From NCBI GenBank assembly GCA_964540765.1, contig CAZINW010000009.1, forward strand, positions 1 through 64,000: a DNA stretch of 64,000 bases, written 5' to 3'. Shown piece after piece: positions 9,670 through 18,823 of this stretch (position 1 is its first letter; every line of letters starts with the position of its first letter). Below the pieces are notes generated by a model. It ran no database searches, was not told where the DNA came from, and was given only the letters and a program-made list of their open reading frames with translations. The DNA is from CAZJLN01 sp964540765 (GTDB lineage: Bacteria; Chloroflexota; Anaerolineae; Anaerolineales; Anaerolineaceae). The translations under genes were made by a program, and so were the position numbers.

Positions 9670-10624
9670 AATTTCCTTCCTTTCGCCAAATATCCAGAAT
9701 TAACTCGTATCGTGCGAGTTGCATACCCGTATAAACACAATTGCTGGTACAAAATACATAGGCACCACTAGGCATGCCGGACTTTAAGGCATAGCTGGCA
9801 GAAGCAACAACCGCTTCATCGCTCCCTGTATCCATCAGCCCACAATTGACATTTCCCATCAGGCATACCTGTTCTCCATAACGTCGCTTAACTTCAGCGA
9901 TATCCACCCCTGCCTGGGGATCAAGAGAATGCAAGGCGTGCGGATTTGTCTGGATGAGCTGGTCGATGATGGGCATGATATTTCCGTCGGTATGCTTGAT
10001 GGTATAAAATCCCAAGTCACGATATCCCTGGATCAACTTCGCCAAGTAAGGCGTCACAAATTCTGAGAATTGCCGGGGGCTCAAGAAAGGTCCGGAATTC
10101 AGACAATAATCAGTACAAAGAGCAAAACCATCCAATCCGCCAAATTTGGCTTGACGCTCCGCCTTCTGCAATTGTTGATTGATCAAAGCATCCATTTCAG
10201 CCTTCATTTTCTCCGGTTCATCGACCATTCGGTAAGCAAATTCCTGCATATGATTGCCATCTGGAATGCCATAGGTAACATCACCATGTTTCATCAAAAA
10301 GAAGCGATCTCCACTTTTTTCGCGAATGATCTCTATTAAACGAGCGCATTCATCAAAATTACCCGGGTTGGGTTGCACAAGAATGGCACTGTGATCATAT
10401 TTTTCCGCAATATCAAGATAAATCTGGGCAATTTCATACCGGTGAAGCTGACGTTCTTTCTCCTCCATCTGATCCCATTGCTCATAGAATCGATGAAGAG
10501 GGTGAACCTTTCCCAACGCCTCCATGCTGAGGTAGAAAGCCAATTCAAAATGAGGGACATGCCCCTGTGGCTTATGTCGCTCCAATACGTTAATAAATTG
10601 TTCACGCGGTGTCAGTTTTTGCAT
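9656..10624 (-). CDS. Uroporphyrinogen decarboxylase-superfamily protein 1
   Basis: A 322-residue protein with the URO-D/methyltransferase barrel. Recognisable parts are the N-terminal LTPREQFINVLERHKP, the central KHTDGNIMPIIDQLIQ strand and the late LHSLDPQAGVDI and VCLMGNVNCG segments. The position that is HxCG in corrinoid methyltransferases reads HTDG here, so the classic His-Cys-Cys zinc set is not complete, although FCTSNC near residue 295 offers cysteines. It is therefore not an obvious heme-pathway URO-D and not an obvious MtaA-type methyltransferase. It is embedded between the acid sugar kinase (13-bp overlap) and the SIS isomerase (14-bp overlap), so it belongs to the same pathway. 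Function unknown. Confidence 0.8.
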   Translation of the reverse strand: MQKLTPREQFINVLERHKPQGHVPHFELAFYLSMEALGKVHPLHRFYEQWDQMEEKERQLHRYEIAQIYLDIAEKYDHSAILVQPNPGNFDECARLIEIIREKSGDRFFLMKHGDVTYGIPDGNHMQEFAYRMVDEPEKMKAEMDALINQQLQKAERQAKFGGLDGFALCTDYCLNSGPFLSPRQFSEFVTPYLAKLIQGYRDLGFYTIKHTDGNIMPIIDQLIQTNPHALHSLDPQAGVDIAEVKRRYGEQVCLMGNVNCGLMDTGSDEAVVASASYALKSGMPSGAYVFCTSNCVYTGMQLARYELILDIWRKEGNYENL

Positions 10625-11913
10625 GTCGTCCTCAAGTGTTCCAAAGCCATTTCAAAAAAATCGGGGTTGCCAAAAGATCCGGATTTTAACACCAGTAGAC
10701 ATTGTGGTCTTTCCAGCGAGATACAGGAAGGAAGTCCTGGCTGGATTTCTTTCCAGACTTGCATACTGTAAACGCCCAGGCTCTTACAGACCTCCTCAGA
10801 GGTTTCCCCTCCAGCGACCACCAGTCGATTTTGACCAGTTAATCTCAGCACCTCGGCTGTCACAGTTGCAAGTGACTCTGATATCAAGCGGGAAATTTTG
10901 TTCAAAGTTAACCCCTTGTCAAAACCAATCTGGCGAATGTGCGATACCTCTTCAGGTGTGTTGGTTGAATAAAACACCGCATCCGAACCTGATTGCAGCC
11001 TGATAGTCAACCGTTCCACCAGGCTCTGCAGATGCTTCTGGCAGGTTTCTTCGTTAAAAATCAATTCAGGTAAAAGTTCATTATAAGGGACTTTCCGATC
11101 TTTCAAATATGCGATCTGCGCAGCTGTCTGGGGCATAAGGCTCCCCGCTGTGACCAATATCCCTAAATTTTCTTGGTACGGCAGGCTCATTTGTGGGGTT
11201 TCCTGCTTTGATATTCCCCATACAACTGGTAATTCTTCGCCAAGTGCGGAACTTCCGCACAAAATTGGTTCAGCATGCACCACGCTGGCAATGATGCTCA
11301 GAGCTTCTTGATCTGCCACGTCCAGGATCAGGTATTGACAGGTTTGCCGCTTTTCAGTGATTACCTTACTTAAGACACCCGGTCCTTTGCTGATCACTCT
11401 GTGATCGATTAAATCAACTTTCCGTCTGGTTTGAGCCTGCAGGATCTCTACTAGATTGGATTTCCTCATTGGATGGGTGGGATCGTGGCGAAATTCAGAG
11501 TCTTCCAGTTTAATGCCATGAACGTAATGAATACCATCCAGGGTGATTCGACCATTTTTTGGGAAACCAAGCACCACTACAGCGAATTCAAGCCCAAGTG
11601 CATCCAACATGGCGTCAAACTCCACACCGATGTTACCGCGGAACACCGAGCAAGTTTTTTTAAAAAATTGCTTGCACCCTGCCTTTTTCAGGCTGATTGT
11701 GGCATCAAAGACCTTGCGATAGGCCATTCCTGGTAGGTCAAGGCGTGAATTGGTATTCAACTCAATGATATCTGCATGCTCCGCTTTGCTCAGATCGTAT
11801 CCTGACCCGCCAGCGTTCAAGGAGTATATATGCGTCAAACACCCCATCTTGGCAAACATGATGCCAATGTCATTGGCACCGGTCACATCATCAGCAACCA
11901 CACCCATTCGCAT
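10612..11913 (-). CDS. Four-carbon acid sugar kinase family protein (OtnK/DUF1537-like)
   Basis: A 433-residue protein with the two-domain architecture of the four-carbon acid sugar kinase family. The N-terminal substrate domain starts MGVVADDVTGANDIG. The C-terminal nucleotide domain carries RLVVAGGETSEEVCKSLGV and LVLKSGSFGNPDFF. Known members phosphorylate 3-oxo-tetronates or related acid sugars before decarboxylation or aldol cleavage. The usual partner genes (tetronate dehydrogenase, OtnC-type decarboxylase, OtnI isomerase) are absent from the window, but a class II aldolase, a SIS isomerase and a racemase-family protein are in the same operon. The substrate here may thus be an acid sugar other than tetronate. 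The GH2 gene ends one base upstream and the URO-D gene overlaps the 3' end. Confidence 0.87.
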   Translation of the reverse strand: MRMGVVADDVTGANDIGIMFAKMGCLTHIYSLNAGGSGYDLSKAEHADIIELNTNSRLDLPGMAYRKVFDATISLKKAGCKQFFKKTCSVFRGNIGVEFDAMLDALGLEFAVVVLGFPKNGRITLDGIHYVHGIKLEDSEFRHDPTHPMRKSNLVEILQAQTRRKVDLIDHRVISKGPGVLSKVITEKRQTCQYLILDVADQEALSIIASVVHAEPILCGSSALGEELPVVWGISKQETPQMSLPYQENLGILVTAGSLMPQTAAQIAYLKDRKVPYNELLPELIFNEETCQKHLQSLVERLTIRLQSGSDAVFYSTNTPEEVSHIRQIGFDKGLTLNKISRLISESLATVTAEVLRLTGQNRLVVAGGETSEEVCKSLGVYSMQVWKEIQPGLPSCISLERPQCLLVLKSGSFGNPDFFEMALEHLRTTCKN

Positions 11914-11914
11914 T

Positions 11915-14476
11915 TCAGTTTCCCGGGATAATCACAGGTTTGGTGTTCCAAGCTTGCAACCGTAAGCGACGCTCTGAGCCATCCACATTTTCCCAGTTCA
12001 CTTGCAGACGGCGCACTTCGCCTGGAAAAAGGCAAAAATAATTACCCGAAAAATATGTGTAACCTGTGTTTTTCAATGATCGATCATCTTCGACCCAGAT
12101 AAACATGGCAGTCTGAGTGCCATTGTTCAGCACCTCAAGTTCCCACTCATTGCCATTCTGATTACAGTGACACAAGATCGTAGTTCGCTTTTGTTGGAAC
12201 AGGGATTGTAAATTGGTCCCGGCAACAAAGATATATCTGTTGGTTGAAAGTGCATGTCCTGCGTTGTCACGTAGAGCCAGGTCAAGGAAGAATACTGGTT
12301 CAATATCGGAAAGTGGAGCTTTAAAATTGGTCAGGCACGCTGAACGATCGGCTGGCAATGGACATGTCAATTTCTGCTCCGCGTGCAACTTGCCAGAAAC
12401 GCTTATAAGCCTGATGGTTAAGACTGCATCATCAACAGCACTTAAATCTGAATTATTTGCCCAAATTTCAGTTTCGAAATCTCCGCTGGTGTCCCATAAC
12501 AGACCGGTATGCTTCGCAGAAACGTGAACTGACTCATATGCTTTTGCCACCGCATAATAGACAGGTTTGGGCCTTGCATAATAATCCACGGCTGAAGTGC
12601 AGGCAGCCATGGGGTAAGGTTCATTGAACTGCCATGGTAATGTCCCGCTGTTATGGTATTTTCGCCGGCGATCTGCTTCCAGAGCGTAACGCAACCCATC
12701 AAATTGCGTGAATTGTGTTGCCTGGATATAAGTCTTCACATCCGGTAACTCACCAAAGACATCGTCCCAAACCTTGCGTCTGACCCACCAGGCACCCAGA
12801 TGCCACCAGCATGGGTTGGTATCAAGGGAAACAGGCCATTGATGCTCAGGGTCAATGGTTGCATCAAGTGTCCGCTGATTGGTGATGCCTTCCACCCCAA
12901 ATTCACTGTGCAAGAGTGAGGTACCCCGGTTATAAAGCTCATATTGTTGGCTGGCGCCCTGATACTCCCAGGGTCCATGCACATCGTGTAGAGCGCAGGG
13001 ATCTTTCGCAATCAACTCCAGGGAATTGCCAAAAACGCGCCCAGAGGGGGAAGTTGGCAGCCACAGCCGATCAGGGTCCAGGCGCCGAACTACCGCCTTC
13101 AAAGCTGCGAGTGTAGGGTGTGAATCTTCAAGCGGTTGTTCATCGCCGGACTGGAGTTCATTCCCGCCACACCATAGCAGCAGAGCAGGGTGGTTGCGTT
13201 TGCGTGGAACGATCTCTTCTGCCTCTTCCACCAACATACGGATATAACTTTCTTCCTTGGAGGGTTCATTTTCAATCCCGCTGCTGGATTGGATAAATTC
13301 CTGCCAGATCAGGATGCCATATTGATCGCAAAGATCATAAAACTCATCTTTTTCAATCAGTCCGCCGCCCCAAACCCGCAGCACATTGACGTGGGCTTCC
13401 TTGGCCAGTCTTAAAAGCCGGTTCATTTTTTCATGTCTTGGTACCCCGTATAACAAATCCATCGGTACCCAGTTCCAGCCCTTTATGTATATTATGCGAC
13501 CATTAACCAACAAAGTATAAGGCAAAGCTCCCTGTTCAGCATCTTCATTGGCGATAAAAGATATGTTGCGAATACCAAATTTCGTATGCTTGCTGTGTGG
13601 CACAGATTTTTCTGCCTGAAGGGCGACCTCAACTTCATATAGAGGTTGTTCACCATAACCATTGGGTTGCCAGACTTCAGGTTCATGGATAAGTTGTTGA
13701 TAAGCAAAAGAATTCCTGCCAGGCTCAACTTTAATAGGCTTGGTGATTTTGGAGACAACCTTTTCTTGGCTGTGGATAAGAAGATCCATATCCACAGCCA
13801 TTGATGTGGTCGAATCTAAAGTTATATTGATATCCAAATCAGCCGATTGATGATCAGTCGCAAGCCTGGTTCGAACAAAAACATCCTCCACCCGCACCTG
13901 CCCGCTGATCTCAAGATAGATATCATCCCAAATCCCCTGGTGTACCAGCCGTGGGCAGAAATCCCACCAGTAGGTCATTCGGCTTTTATGGGTGTATACG
14001 TGGCTTGTGCGTCCCACCTGGGGTTGCTCATAGGGTGCAGCTTCTATGACCACAACGATCAGATTATCGCTTCCATATTTCAAATGTCTTTCAATCTCAA
14101 ACACAGCCGCTGTATACATGCCACGATGGCTTCCGAGATAAACACCATTCAAATAGAATTTAGCTTCATAATCTACCCCTTTAAAATGAAGCTGGACGCG
14201 TTTGTTTTCAAGTTCCGGTGGGATGTAAAACTGCTTTTTATACAGCCAGGTACGCTGCGAGACCCATTCCAATTCCAGGGTGTTGCGCTCAAAATATGGA
14301 TTGTTTACCTCACCCAATGACCACAGATCATTAACAACACTGCCAGGAATCGACGCCTTGCGCCACCAACGCTGATCGCTGCTGTCAGGCAGGTAGGATT
14401 TGCGCCACAGCCAGTCCTCACCGTAATATTCCTTGAACAACCAATCGTTTCCGTTAAGACTTATTATTTGCGTCAT
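11915..14476 (-). CDS. GH2 beta-mannosidase
   Basis: An 853-residue GH2 enzyme. Residues 1-190 form the sugar-binding jelly roll, 195-305 the immunoglobulin-like domain and 310-610 the TIM barrel, followed by beta-rich C-terminal domains. The mannosidase-specific segment SRMTYWWDFCPRLVHQGIWD (about 165-184) is characteristic of beta-mannosidases. The acid/base is Glu440 in LLWCGGNEL and the nucleophile Glu525 in LLHSEFGVEG. NVLRVWGGGLIEKDEFYDLC lies before the acid/base. It cleaves terminal beta-linked mannose, for example the Man-beta-1,4-GlcNAc core of N-glycans or beta-mannooligosaccharides. It has no signal peptide. GAGGA precedes the ATG. It lies 23 bp after the third GH38 gene, so alpha- and beta-mannosidases are co-transcribed. 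Confidence 0.93.
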   Translation of the reverse strand: MTQIISLNGNDWLFKEYYGEDWLWRKSYLPDSSDQRWWRKASIPGSVVNDLWSLGEVNNPYFERNTLELEWVSQRTWLYKKQFYIPPELENKRVQLHFKGVDYEAKFYLNGVYLGSHRGMYTAAVFEIERHLKYGSDNLIVVVIEAAPYEQPQVGRTSHVYTHKSRMTYWWDFCPRLVHQGIWDDIYLEISGQVRVEDVFVRTRLATDHQSADLDINITLDSTTSMAVDMDLLIHSQEKVVSKITKPIKVEPGRNSFAYQQLIHEPEVWQPNGYGEQPLYEVEVALQAEKSVPHSKHTKFGIRNISFIANEDAEQGALPYTLLVNGRIIYIKGWNWVPMDLLYGVPRHEKMNRLLRLAKEAHVNVLRVWGGGLIEKDEFYDLCDQYGILIWQEFIQSSSGIENEPSKEESYIRMLVEEAEEIVPRKRNHPALLLWCGGNELQSGDEQPLEDSHPTLAALKAVVRRLDPDRLWLPTSPSGRVFGNSLELIAKDPCALHDVHGPWEYQGASQQYELYNRGTSLLHSEFGVEGITNQRTLDATIDPEHQWPVSLDTNPCWWHLGAWWVRRKVWDDVFGELPDVKTYIQATQFTQFDGLRYALEADRRRKYHNSGTLPWQFNEPYPMAACTSAVDYYARPKPVYYAVAKAYESVHVSAKHTGLLWDTSGDFETEIWANNSDLSAVDDAVLTIRLISVSGKLHAEQKLTCPLPADRSACLTNFKAPLSDIEPVFFLDLALRDNAGHALSTNRYIFVAGTNLQSLFQQKRTTILCHCNQNGNEWELEVLNNGTQTAMFIWVEDDRSLKNTGYTYFSGNYFCLFPGEVRRLQVNWENVDGSERRLRLQAWNTKPVIIPGN

Positions 14477-14499
14477 AGATTCCTCATCGGTTTATCCGT

Positions 14500-16938
14500 T
14501 TAAAGTCGATCTTCCAATAGGTTTACTTCAAACACAGGTTGGGTTAAATCCCCGGGAATGCGGAAGGTTTTAATCTCGCTCGGCGAGAAATTGGCTTCGA
14601 TTGTACAGTTGATATGGAGCAGTACAATTTTGGCATGCGTCTTTGATTTCCTCATTTCCACGGCGCGCAGGATCAAGTCCTCATTATCTTCAGCCTGCTT
14701 TAAGACCGTTACCATGATGTTTTCTGGCTCCACCGTGATGAAGGAATCTGCCATAGGCAAGGTTCCTTCAGGATGGCTTGTAGCAAATAATGCAAAAGGT
14801 GGCTGGTTAAGTTCCACGGCATGGCGTGCAGTTCCGGCAGTTTCCCAACTTCCCGCATGTGGCAGCATGCTATAATGAAATGCTTGAACTCCCTGATCGA
14901 TCATCGGGTAATACCCCTCAGGTTTGAGCTGCGCAGGAATATGATGTGCATAAGCCGGGCTTCGAAGCACTGTCAAGCCAATATCGCGAACGTTGACATC
15001 CAGGCTGTATTTGGCATCGTTCAGCAGGCTGAATCCATAAGATATTTCCCGATCACGCGAAGTCCCCGAAACATCTACCCACTGTTGGAAGGGATACTCT
15101 TCACCATTCGCAAATGTCTCAATCTGACCATAGGCAATGTCACGCGTGACCTTCATGAATTTGACATTGACCGGGAAACGGAGCTTAAGCATTTTATAGT
15201 TCTCACGCCAATCCACCACCACACGCACATCAATTCGATCACGCTCAGGGTACATGGTGAAATCCTGGACTAGAGTAGAAGATCCATATTGGCTGGTAGC
15301 CCGTATGACAGATTTAACCGGACCGTGCTCCACCAGGCGTACAGACACCGCGGCAAATTCACCAATCACCCGGTCCCATTTAAACATATTATGTCCCCAT
15401 GTGTCGGATGGATCATCCAACACAACCGCCCTGGCAGCTTCATCGCTGAAGATTTCAACGCCAGATTGTTTATCTCTCAGGCTGGCCATTGCACCGGTTT
15501 TGGGGTTGAACTCCAATCGGAAGCGTTCATTTTCCAGCGTCTGATCGCTGGCTTCTATGGTTCGGAAAGTCTGAGAGTTTTCAAGTGCAGCCTCAGGGGG
15601 TATTAACCTGTAGGTACGATATCCCAAAGATGGTAACTTTGGATTGAAACTGAGACGGGCTCTCCCGGCGGCAGCGTTGGATTGTACCTCTTGATGAGGA
15701 ACAACTTTGCCTGTGTCATCCACCAGGGTTGAGCCTGGCTGCCAGGGACAGGTTTCAATTTCCACGTTGGTTTCAACTGCCCAGGTAAGCGGGTTGAACA
15801 CAACCAGTGGGTGCACGTTTTCTTCCTGCGGGATGGCAATCTTCCAGGCAAAAGATTGGATTGCAAGGTTAAAATTACGATCAGCAATTGCCATTGCTTC
15901 ACCATACAGATCCCTCGCATCTTCATAGGCTGATTCCAGCGAAGTACCGGCAAGAATATCATGATCCTGATTGAAGAGCACCTGCTTCCAGGCATGAGCA
16001 AAATCTGCCGGGTAGCTTTGTTCATTGACCTGGCTGGCGAGAAGCGCCCATTTTTCAGCAGCCATCAAGCGATTCTCTGCCAGGCGATTCCAGCGCTTAA
16101 TGCTCGAATGAGCTGCGTAGCAACCCTTGGCATGGTTTTGCAGTTCATCATGAACCACCGGAATTTGCCAGCCCTTCTTTAATACAGATGCAAAAAAGGC
16201 ATCCGGCGATGAACACATCAGTGTTGCAGGGAAATTTTCATCTGCATCCAGACGGTGCAGGCTCTCCAGGTTTTCGATTGTTGGTCCCCCGCCGTGATTG
16301 CCCACCCCATAGAAACACATAAACTCATCCATTGGATCCTTCATCTCTTCAGCACATCTTAATGCATGGGCTTCAACATCTTTGCCCCAGGAGAGATACT
16401 CAAAAGCAATCCGAAATGCTAACAAGCGTGATCCATCATCAGATTCCCACCAAAACAGGCGGGACGGTAATCCGCGCTCGTGCGGCATGGGTCGCAGAAA
16501 GATATAAAAGTCCAGACCACTTTTTTTTAGGATTTGAGGCATACCCCCACCATGACCAAAGCTGTCAATGTTATAGCCAGTTTTCGCAATGACACCGAAA
16601 CGGGATCGAAAGTAATGCTGTCCATACAAACCCTGCCTCACGAAAGATTCTCCGCAAGGGATGTTACAGTCCGGCTCCACCCACCAACCCCCAACGATCA
16701 CCCAGCGACCTTCTTTGACCCTTTGTTTGATTTCAGCGAAAAGATCTGGATCAGATTGTTCCACCCATTCGTAAAAAACAGCTGAACTGGATACGAAGAT
16801 GAAATCATCATACTTCTTCATGCGATCCAACGCAGAACGGAATGTGGCTTTAACTTCGTGAAAGCCTTCCTGCCATCGCCACAACCAGACAGGATCCAAA
16901 TGGGCATTGCCGATCATATGTAATTTTTTACTCTTCAT
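14500..16938 (-). CDS. GH38 alpha-mannosidase (divergent type)
   Basis: An 812-residue GH38 protein without the N-terminal jelly-roll domain of the other two: the catalytic barrel starts almost at the first residue (MIGNAHLDPVWLW, His13 and Asp15). The nucleophile is Asp125 in GYNIDSFGHGGG, and VLFNQDHDILAGTS gives the later zinc-site residues. This is a different GH38 subgroup from the paralog pair. Three in-frame ATGs lie close together (16956, 16947, 16938). AAGGA is correctly spaced only from the last, which also gives the compact N-terminus usual for this subgroup. It is predicted to be a cytoplasmic exo-alpha-mannosidase. It follows the double metallo-hydrolase gene by about 43 bp and precedes the beta-mannosidase. 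Confidence 0.92.
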   Translation of the reverse strand: MKSKKLHMIGNAHLDPVWLWRWQEGFHEVKATFRSALDRMKKYDDFIFVSSSAVFYEWVEQSDPDLFAEIKQRVKEGRWVIVGGWWVEPDCNIPCGESFVRQGLYGQHYFRSRFGVIAKTGYNIDSFGHGGGMPQILKKSGLDFYIFLRPMPHERGLPSRLFWWESDDGSRLLAFRIAFEYLSWGKDVEAHALRCAEEMKDPMDEFMCFYGVGNHGGGPTIENLESLHRLDADENFPATLMCSSPDAFFASVLKKGWQIPVVHDELQNHAKGCYAAHSSIKRWNRLAENRLMAAEKWALLASQVNEQSYPADFAHAWKQVLFNQDHDILAGTSLESAYEDARDLYGEAMAIADRNFNLAIQSFAWKIAIPQEENVHPLVVFNPLTWAVETNVEIETCPWQPGSTLVDDTGKVVPHQEVQSNAAAGRARLSFNPKLPSLGYRTYRLIPPEAALENSQTFRTIEASDQTLENERFRLEFNPKTGAMASLRDKQSGVEIFSDEAARAVVLDDPSDTWGHNMFKWDRVIGEFAAVSVRLVEHGPVKSVIRATSQYGSSTLVQDFTMYPERDRIDVRVVVDWRENYKMLKLRFPVNVKFMKVTRDIAYGQIETFANGEEYPFQQWVDVSGTSRDREISYGFSLLNDAKYSLDVNVRDIGLTVLRSPAYAHHIPAQLKPEGYYPMIDQGVQAFHYSMLPHAGSWETAGTARHAVELNQPPFALFATSHPEGTLPMADSFITVEPENIMVTVLKQAEDNEDLILRAVEMRKSKTHAKIVLLHINCTIEANFSPSEIKTFRIPGDLTQPVFEVNLLEDRL

Positions 16939-16981
16939 GGGCTTCATCCTTATCATTTGCTTTAGGGTTTATTTCAATGCT

Positions 16982-18820
16982 TCAATCCACAGTCACCAAT
17001 GCTTCTGCTTGTTCCCCAAAGCATTGCTCACCCATGGTTATATCTGCAGTAATGCGCATCCGTCGAACAGGTACAGCCTGAATTGGGGTTACCTTAAAAG
17101 AGATAATGGCGGAATCTACTATCTTTACATGTTGAAGGGAGGGATCAACCTGCCATCCCTCGGGTGTTACCAACCGGATTTCTGTCTTTTGAGCTTCCCG
17201 ATAGGGATTTCTTACCTCAACTGCCAGGTTAAAAGCCTTTCCAGAACTCGTAAATACCTGATATGGCTTGAAACGGGCAATAAAACCTTCCGCACCCATT
17301 TCAGGTTCCCCTGGCAGGAGAGAACGCTGCAAATCTTCCATTTCTTGCGCTTGGTCAGCTAACTTCTCAAAATAATCAGGTTTAACATAAAAGGGTTGCC
17401 AGTGACCAGGCAGGATAAGTTCTGGATTGAGCTGTTGATAGAGCCTGGCTGTCGCCTGATAGTCCCCTATTTGATAACGATTTTGGTAAACATAATTCCA
17501 CTGCAGACCATCATCACCTTGATACTGATCCCCGACAGCCATCACGCGCTTGCCATCCACTTCAACCATGATAGCAGCTGCATAAAGCGTGTGGCCAGGC
17601 AATTTGTAAACCCTCAGGGTATACTCCTCCCATTTTATGGGTTCTCCCAGTGGCAGCACCCGATCCACTGCAATCGGATCGTACCAGAGGCATGGCAGAT
17701 CATAGACATATGGATCCTGTAAAATATCTGAAAAATTTTCAGGCACCCATGTTTGCGTTCCCTCAACATCCCGCAACAGGTTCATGCCTGCCACATGATC
17801 ATCGTGATAGTGTGTTGGCAGGACTACATCCACATGGGAAACACCAAATTGTTTCTTTAAGGCAGGCAAAGTGTAGAGCCAGGGTCGCCGGGCTGCCCGA
17901 TCAGTACCTTCCGGAACGCCGGTCATGAAGTCATAACCAAAATCAATCATCAAGGCTTTGCCACGGTCAGAGAGCAAGACATAAGCGTTCGCCATGCTGG
18001 CACGATGCCTCAGCAAATGTGGTAATATCGCCTCATAAGGCTTTTCTCTCAGCTCAAACAAGCGCGGATTCTCTCCCCGCATACGCAGCAAGTGCCATAA
18101 CCGTTTTACGAGTTGATCAATGGCATCCGCCGGGTTATAAATTGGATTCCCATGGGACGGCAAAAGTACATCTGGCTGACGTTCCTTGAGATCCAGCAAT
18201 GATGCAATCGTCGCAGGCGCACCTTCAGCGCCGTTATAAGTCCATTGCGTTGCTGACAGACTCCACAATTTTCCACTGCTATGGATCAAATCACCGCTAA
18301 AGACAAGCCGTTCGTCATTCAAAGTGGTCATCAGGCTGAGTGATCCAGGTGTATGACCAGGGGTGGGTACGACAGAAAAATTCAGCGCACCGTAATTCAG
18401 ATTTTCATAATCGTGAAGTGTACCTGTAATTCTGACAGGCATCCGCAGAGAAAAGCGATCTTGCCGAACGTTGTAATTATTAAGAATTTGCCTTCCCTGC
18501 CAAAAACTTTCTGTCTGGGAGAATAAATCCTGCTCCATGTGGGGCACAAATATTGGGATGTTTGCAGCAACGGCTTTTCGCAAACCCTGCCCTTGATCCC
18601 TGTGATGATGCGTCATCAGGATTGCGTCAACTCGTGAAACCCCCATCCCAGGCAGCAGTTTGAGCACCTCACCTGAGCCAAAATCGATCAAAACAGAATG
18701 ATCGCCCGCGTGTATCAGGTACACATTGCAGGTGTCTTTGAAAACAAAAAAATTCGCATCGAGTTGTTTCATTCTGAATGATCCTGATTGAGTTGTCATC
18801 TTATCCGGGTCGGTATTCAT
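16982..18820 (-). CDS. Tandem metallo-beta-lactamase-fold protein with C-terminal NEW3-like domain
   Basis: A 612-residue protein carrying two complete metallo-beta-lactamase folds in one chain. Fold 1 (about 15-235) has ILMTHHHRDQG, PTPGHTPGSLSL, SGDL and PSHGNP. Fold 2 (about 265-490) has LPTHYHDDHVAG, LPGHTLYAA, VGDQ and PGHW. Both therefore keep HxHxDH-type metal sites, although site 1 reads HHHRDQ, lacking the final His of HxHxDH. Residues 510-612 form a beta-sandwich resembling NEW3 domains found on glycosidases. No signal peptide is seen. It lies in a glycan operon between a URO-D gene and a GH38 gene, so a hydrolase acting on an ester, lactone or phosphodiester of the imported glycan is possible, but the substrate is unknown. 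The start is uncertain: ATGs at 18820, 18799 and 18772 are in frame, and the last has AGGA and fits the fold start best. Confidence 0.8.
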   Translation of the reverse strand: MNTDPDKMTTQSGSFRMKQLDANFFVFKDTCNVYLIHAGDHSVLIDFGSGEVLKLLPGMGVSRVDAILMTHHHRDQGQGLRKAVAANIPIFVPHMEQDLFSQTESFWQGRQILNNYNVRQDRFSLRMPVRITGTLHDYENLNYGALNFSVVPTPGHTPGSLSLMTTLNDERLVFSGDLIHSSGKLWSLSATQWTYNGAEGAPATIASLLDLKERQPDVLLPSHGNPIYNPADAIDQLVKRLWHLLRMRGENPRLFELREKPYEAILPHLLRHRASMANAYVLLSDRGKALMIDFGYDFMTGVPEGTDRAARRPWLYTLPALKKQFGVSHVDVVLPTHYHDDHVAGMNLLRDVEGTQTWVPENFSDILQDPYVYDLPCLWYDPIAVDRVLPLGEPIKWEEYTLRVYKLPGHTLYAAAIMVEVDGKRVMAVGDQYQGDDGLQWNYVYQNRYQIGDYQATARLYQQLNPELILPGHWQPFYVKPDYFEKLADQAQEMEDLQRSLLPGEPEMGAEGFIARFKPYQVFTSSGKAFNLAVEVRNPYREAQKTEIRLVTPEGWQVDPSLQHVKIVDSAIISFKVTPIQAVPVRRMRITADITMGEQCFGEQAEALVTVD

Positions 18821-18823
18821 CGT

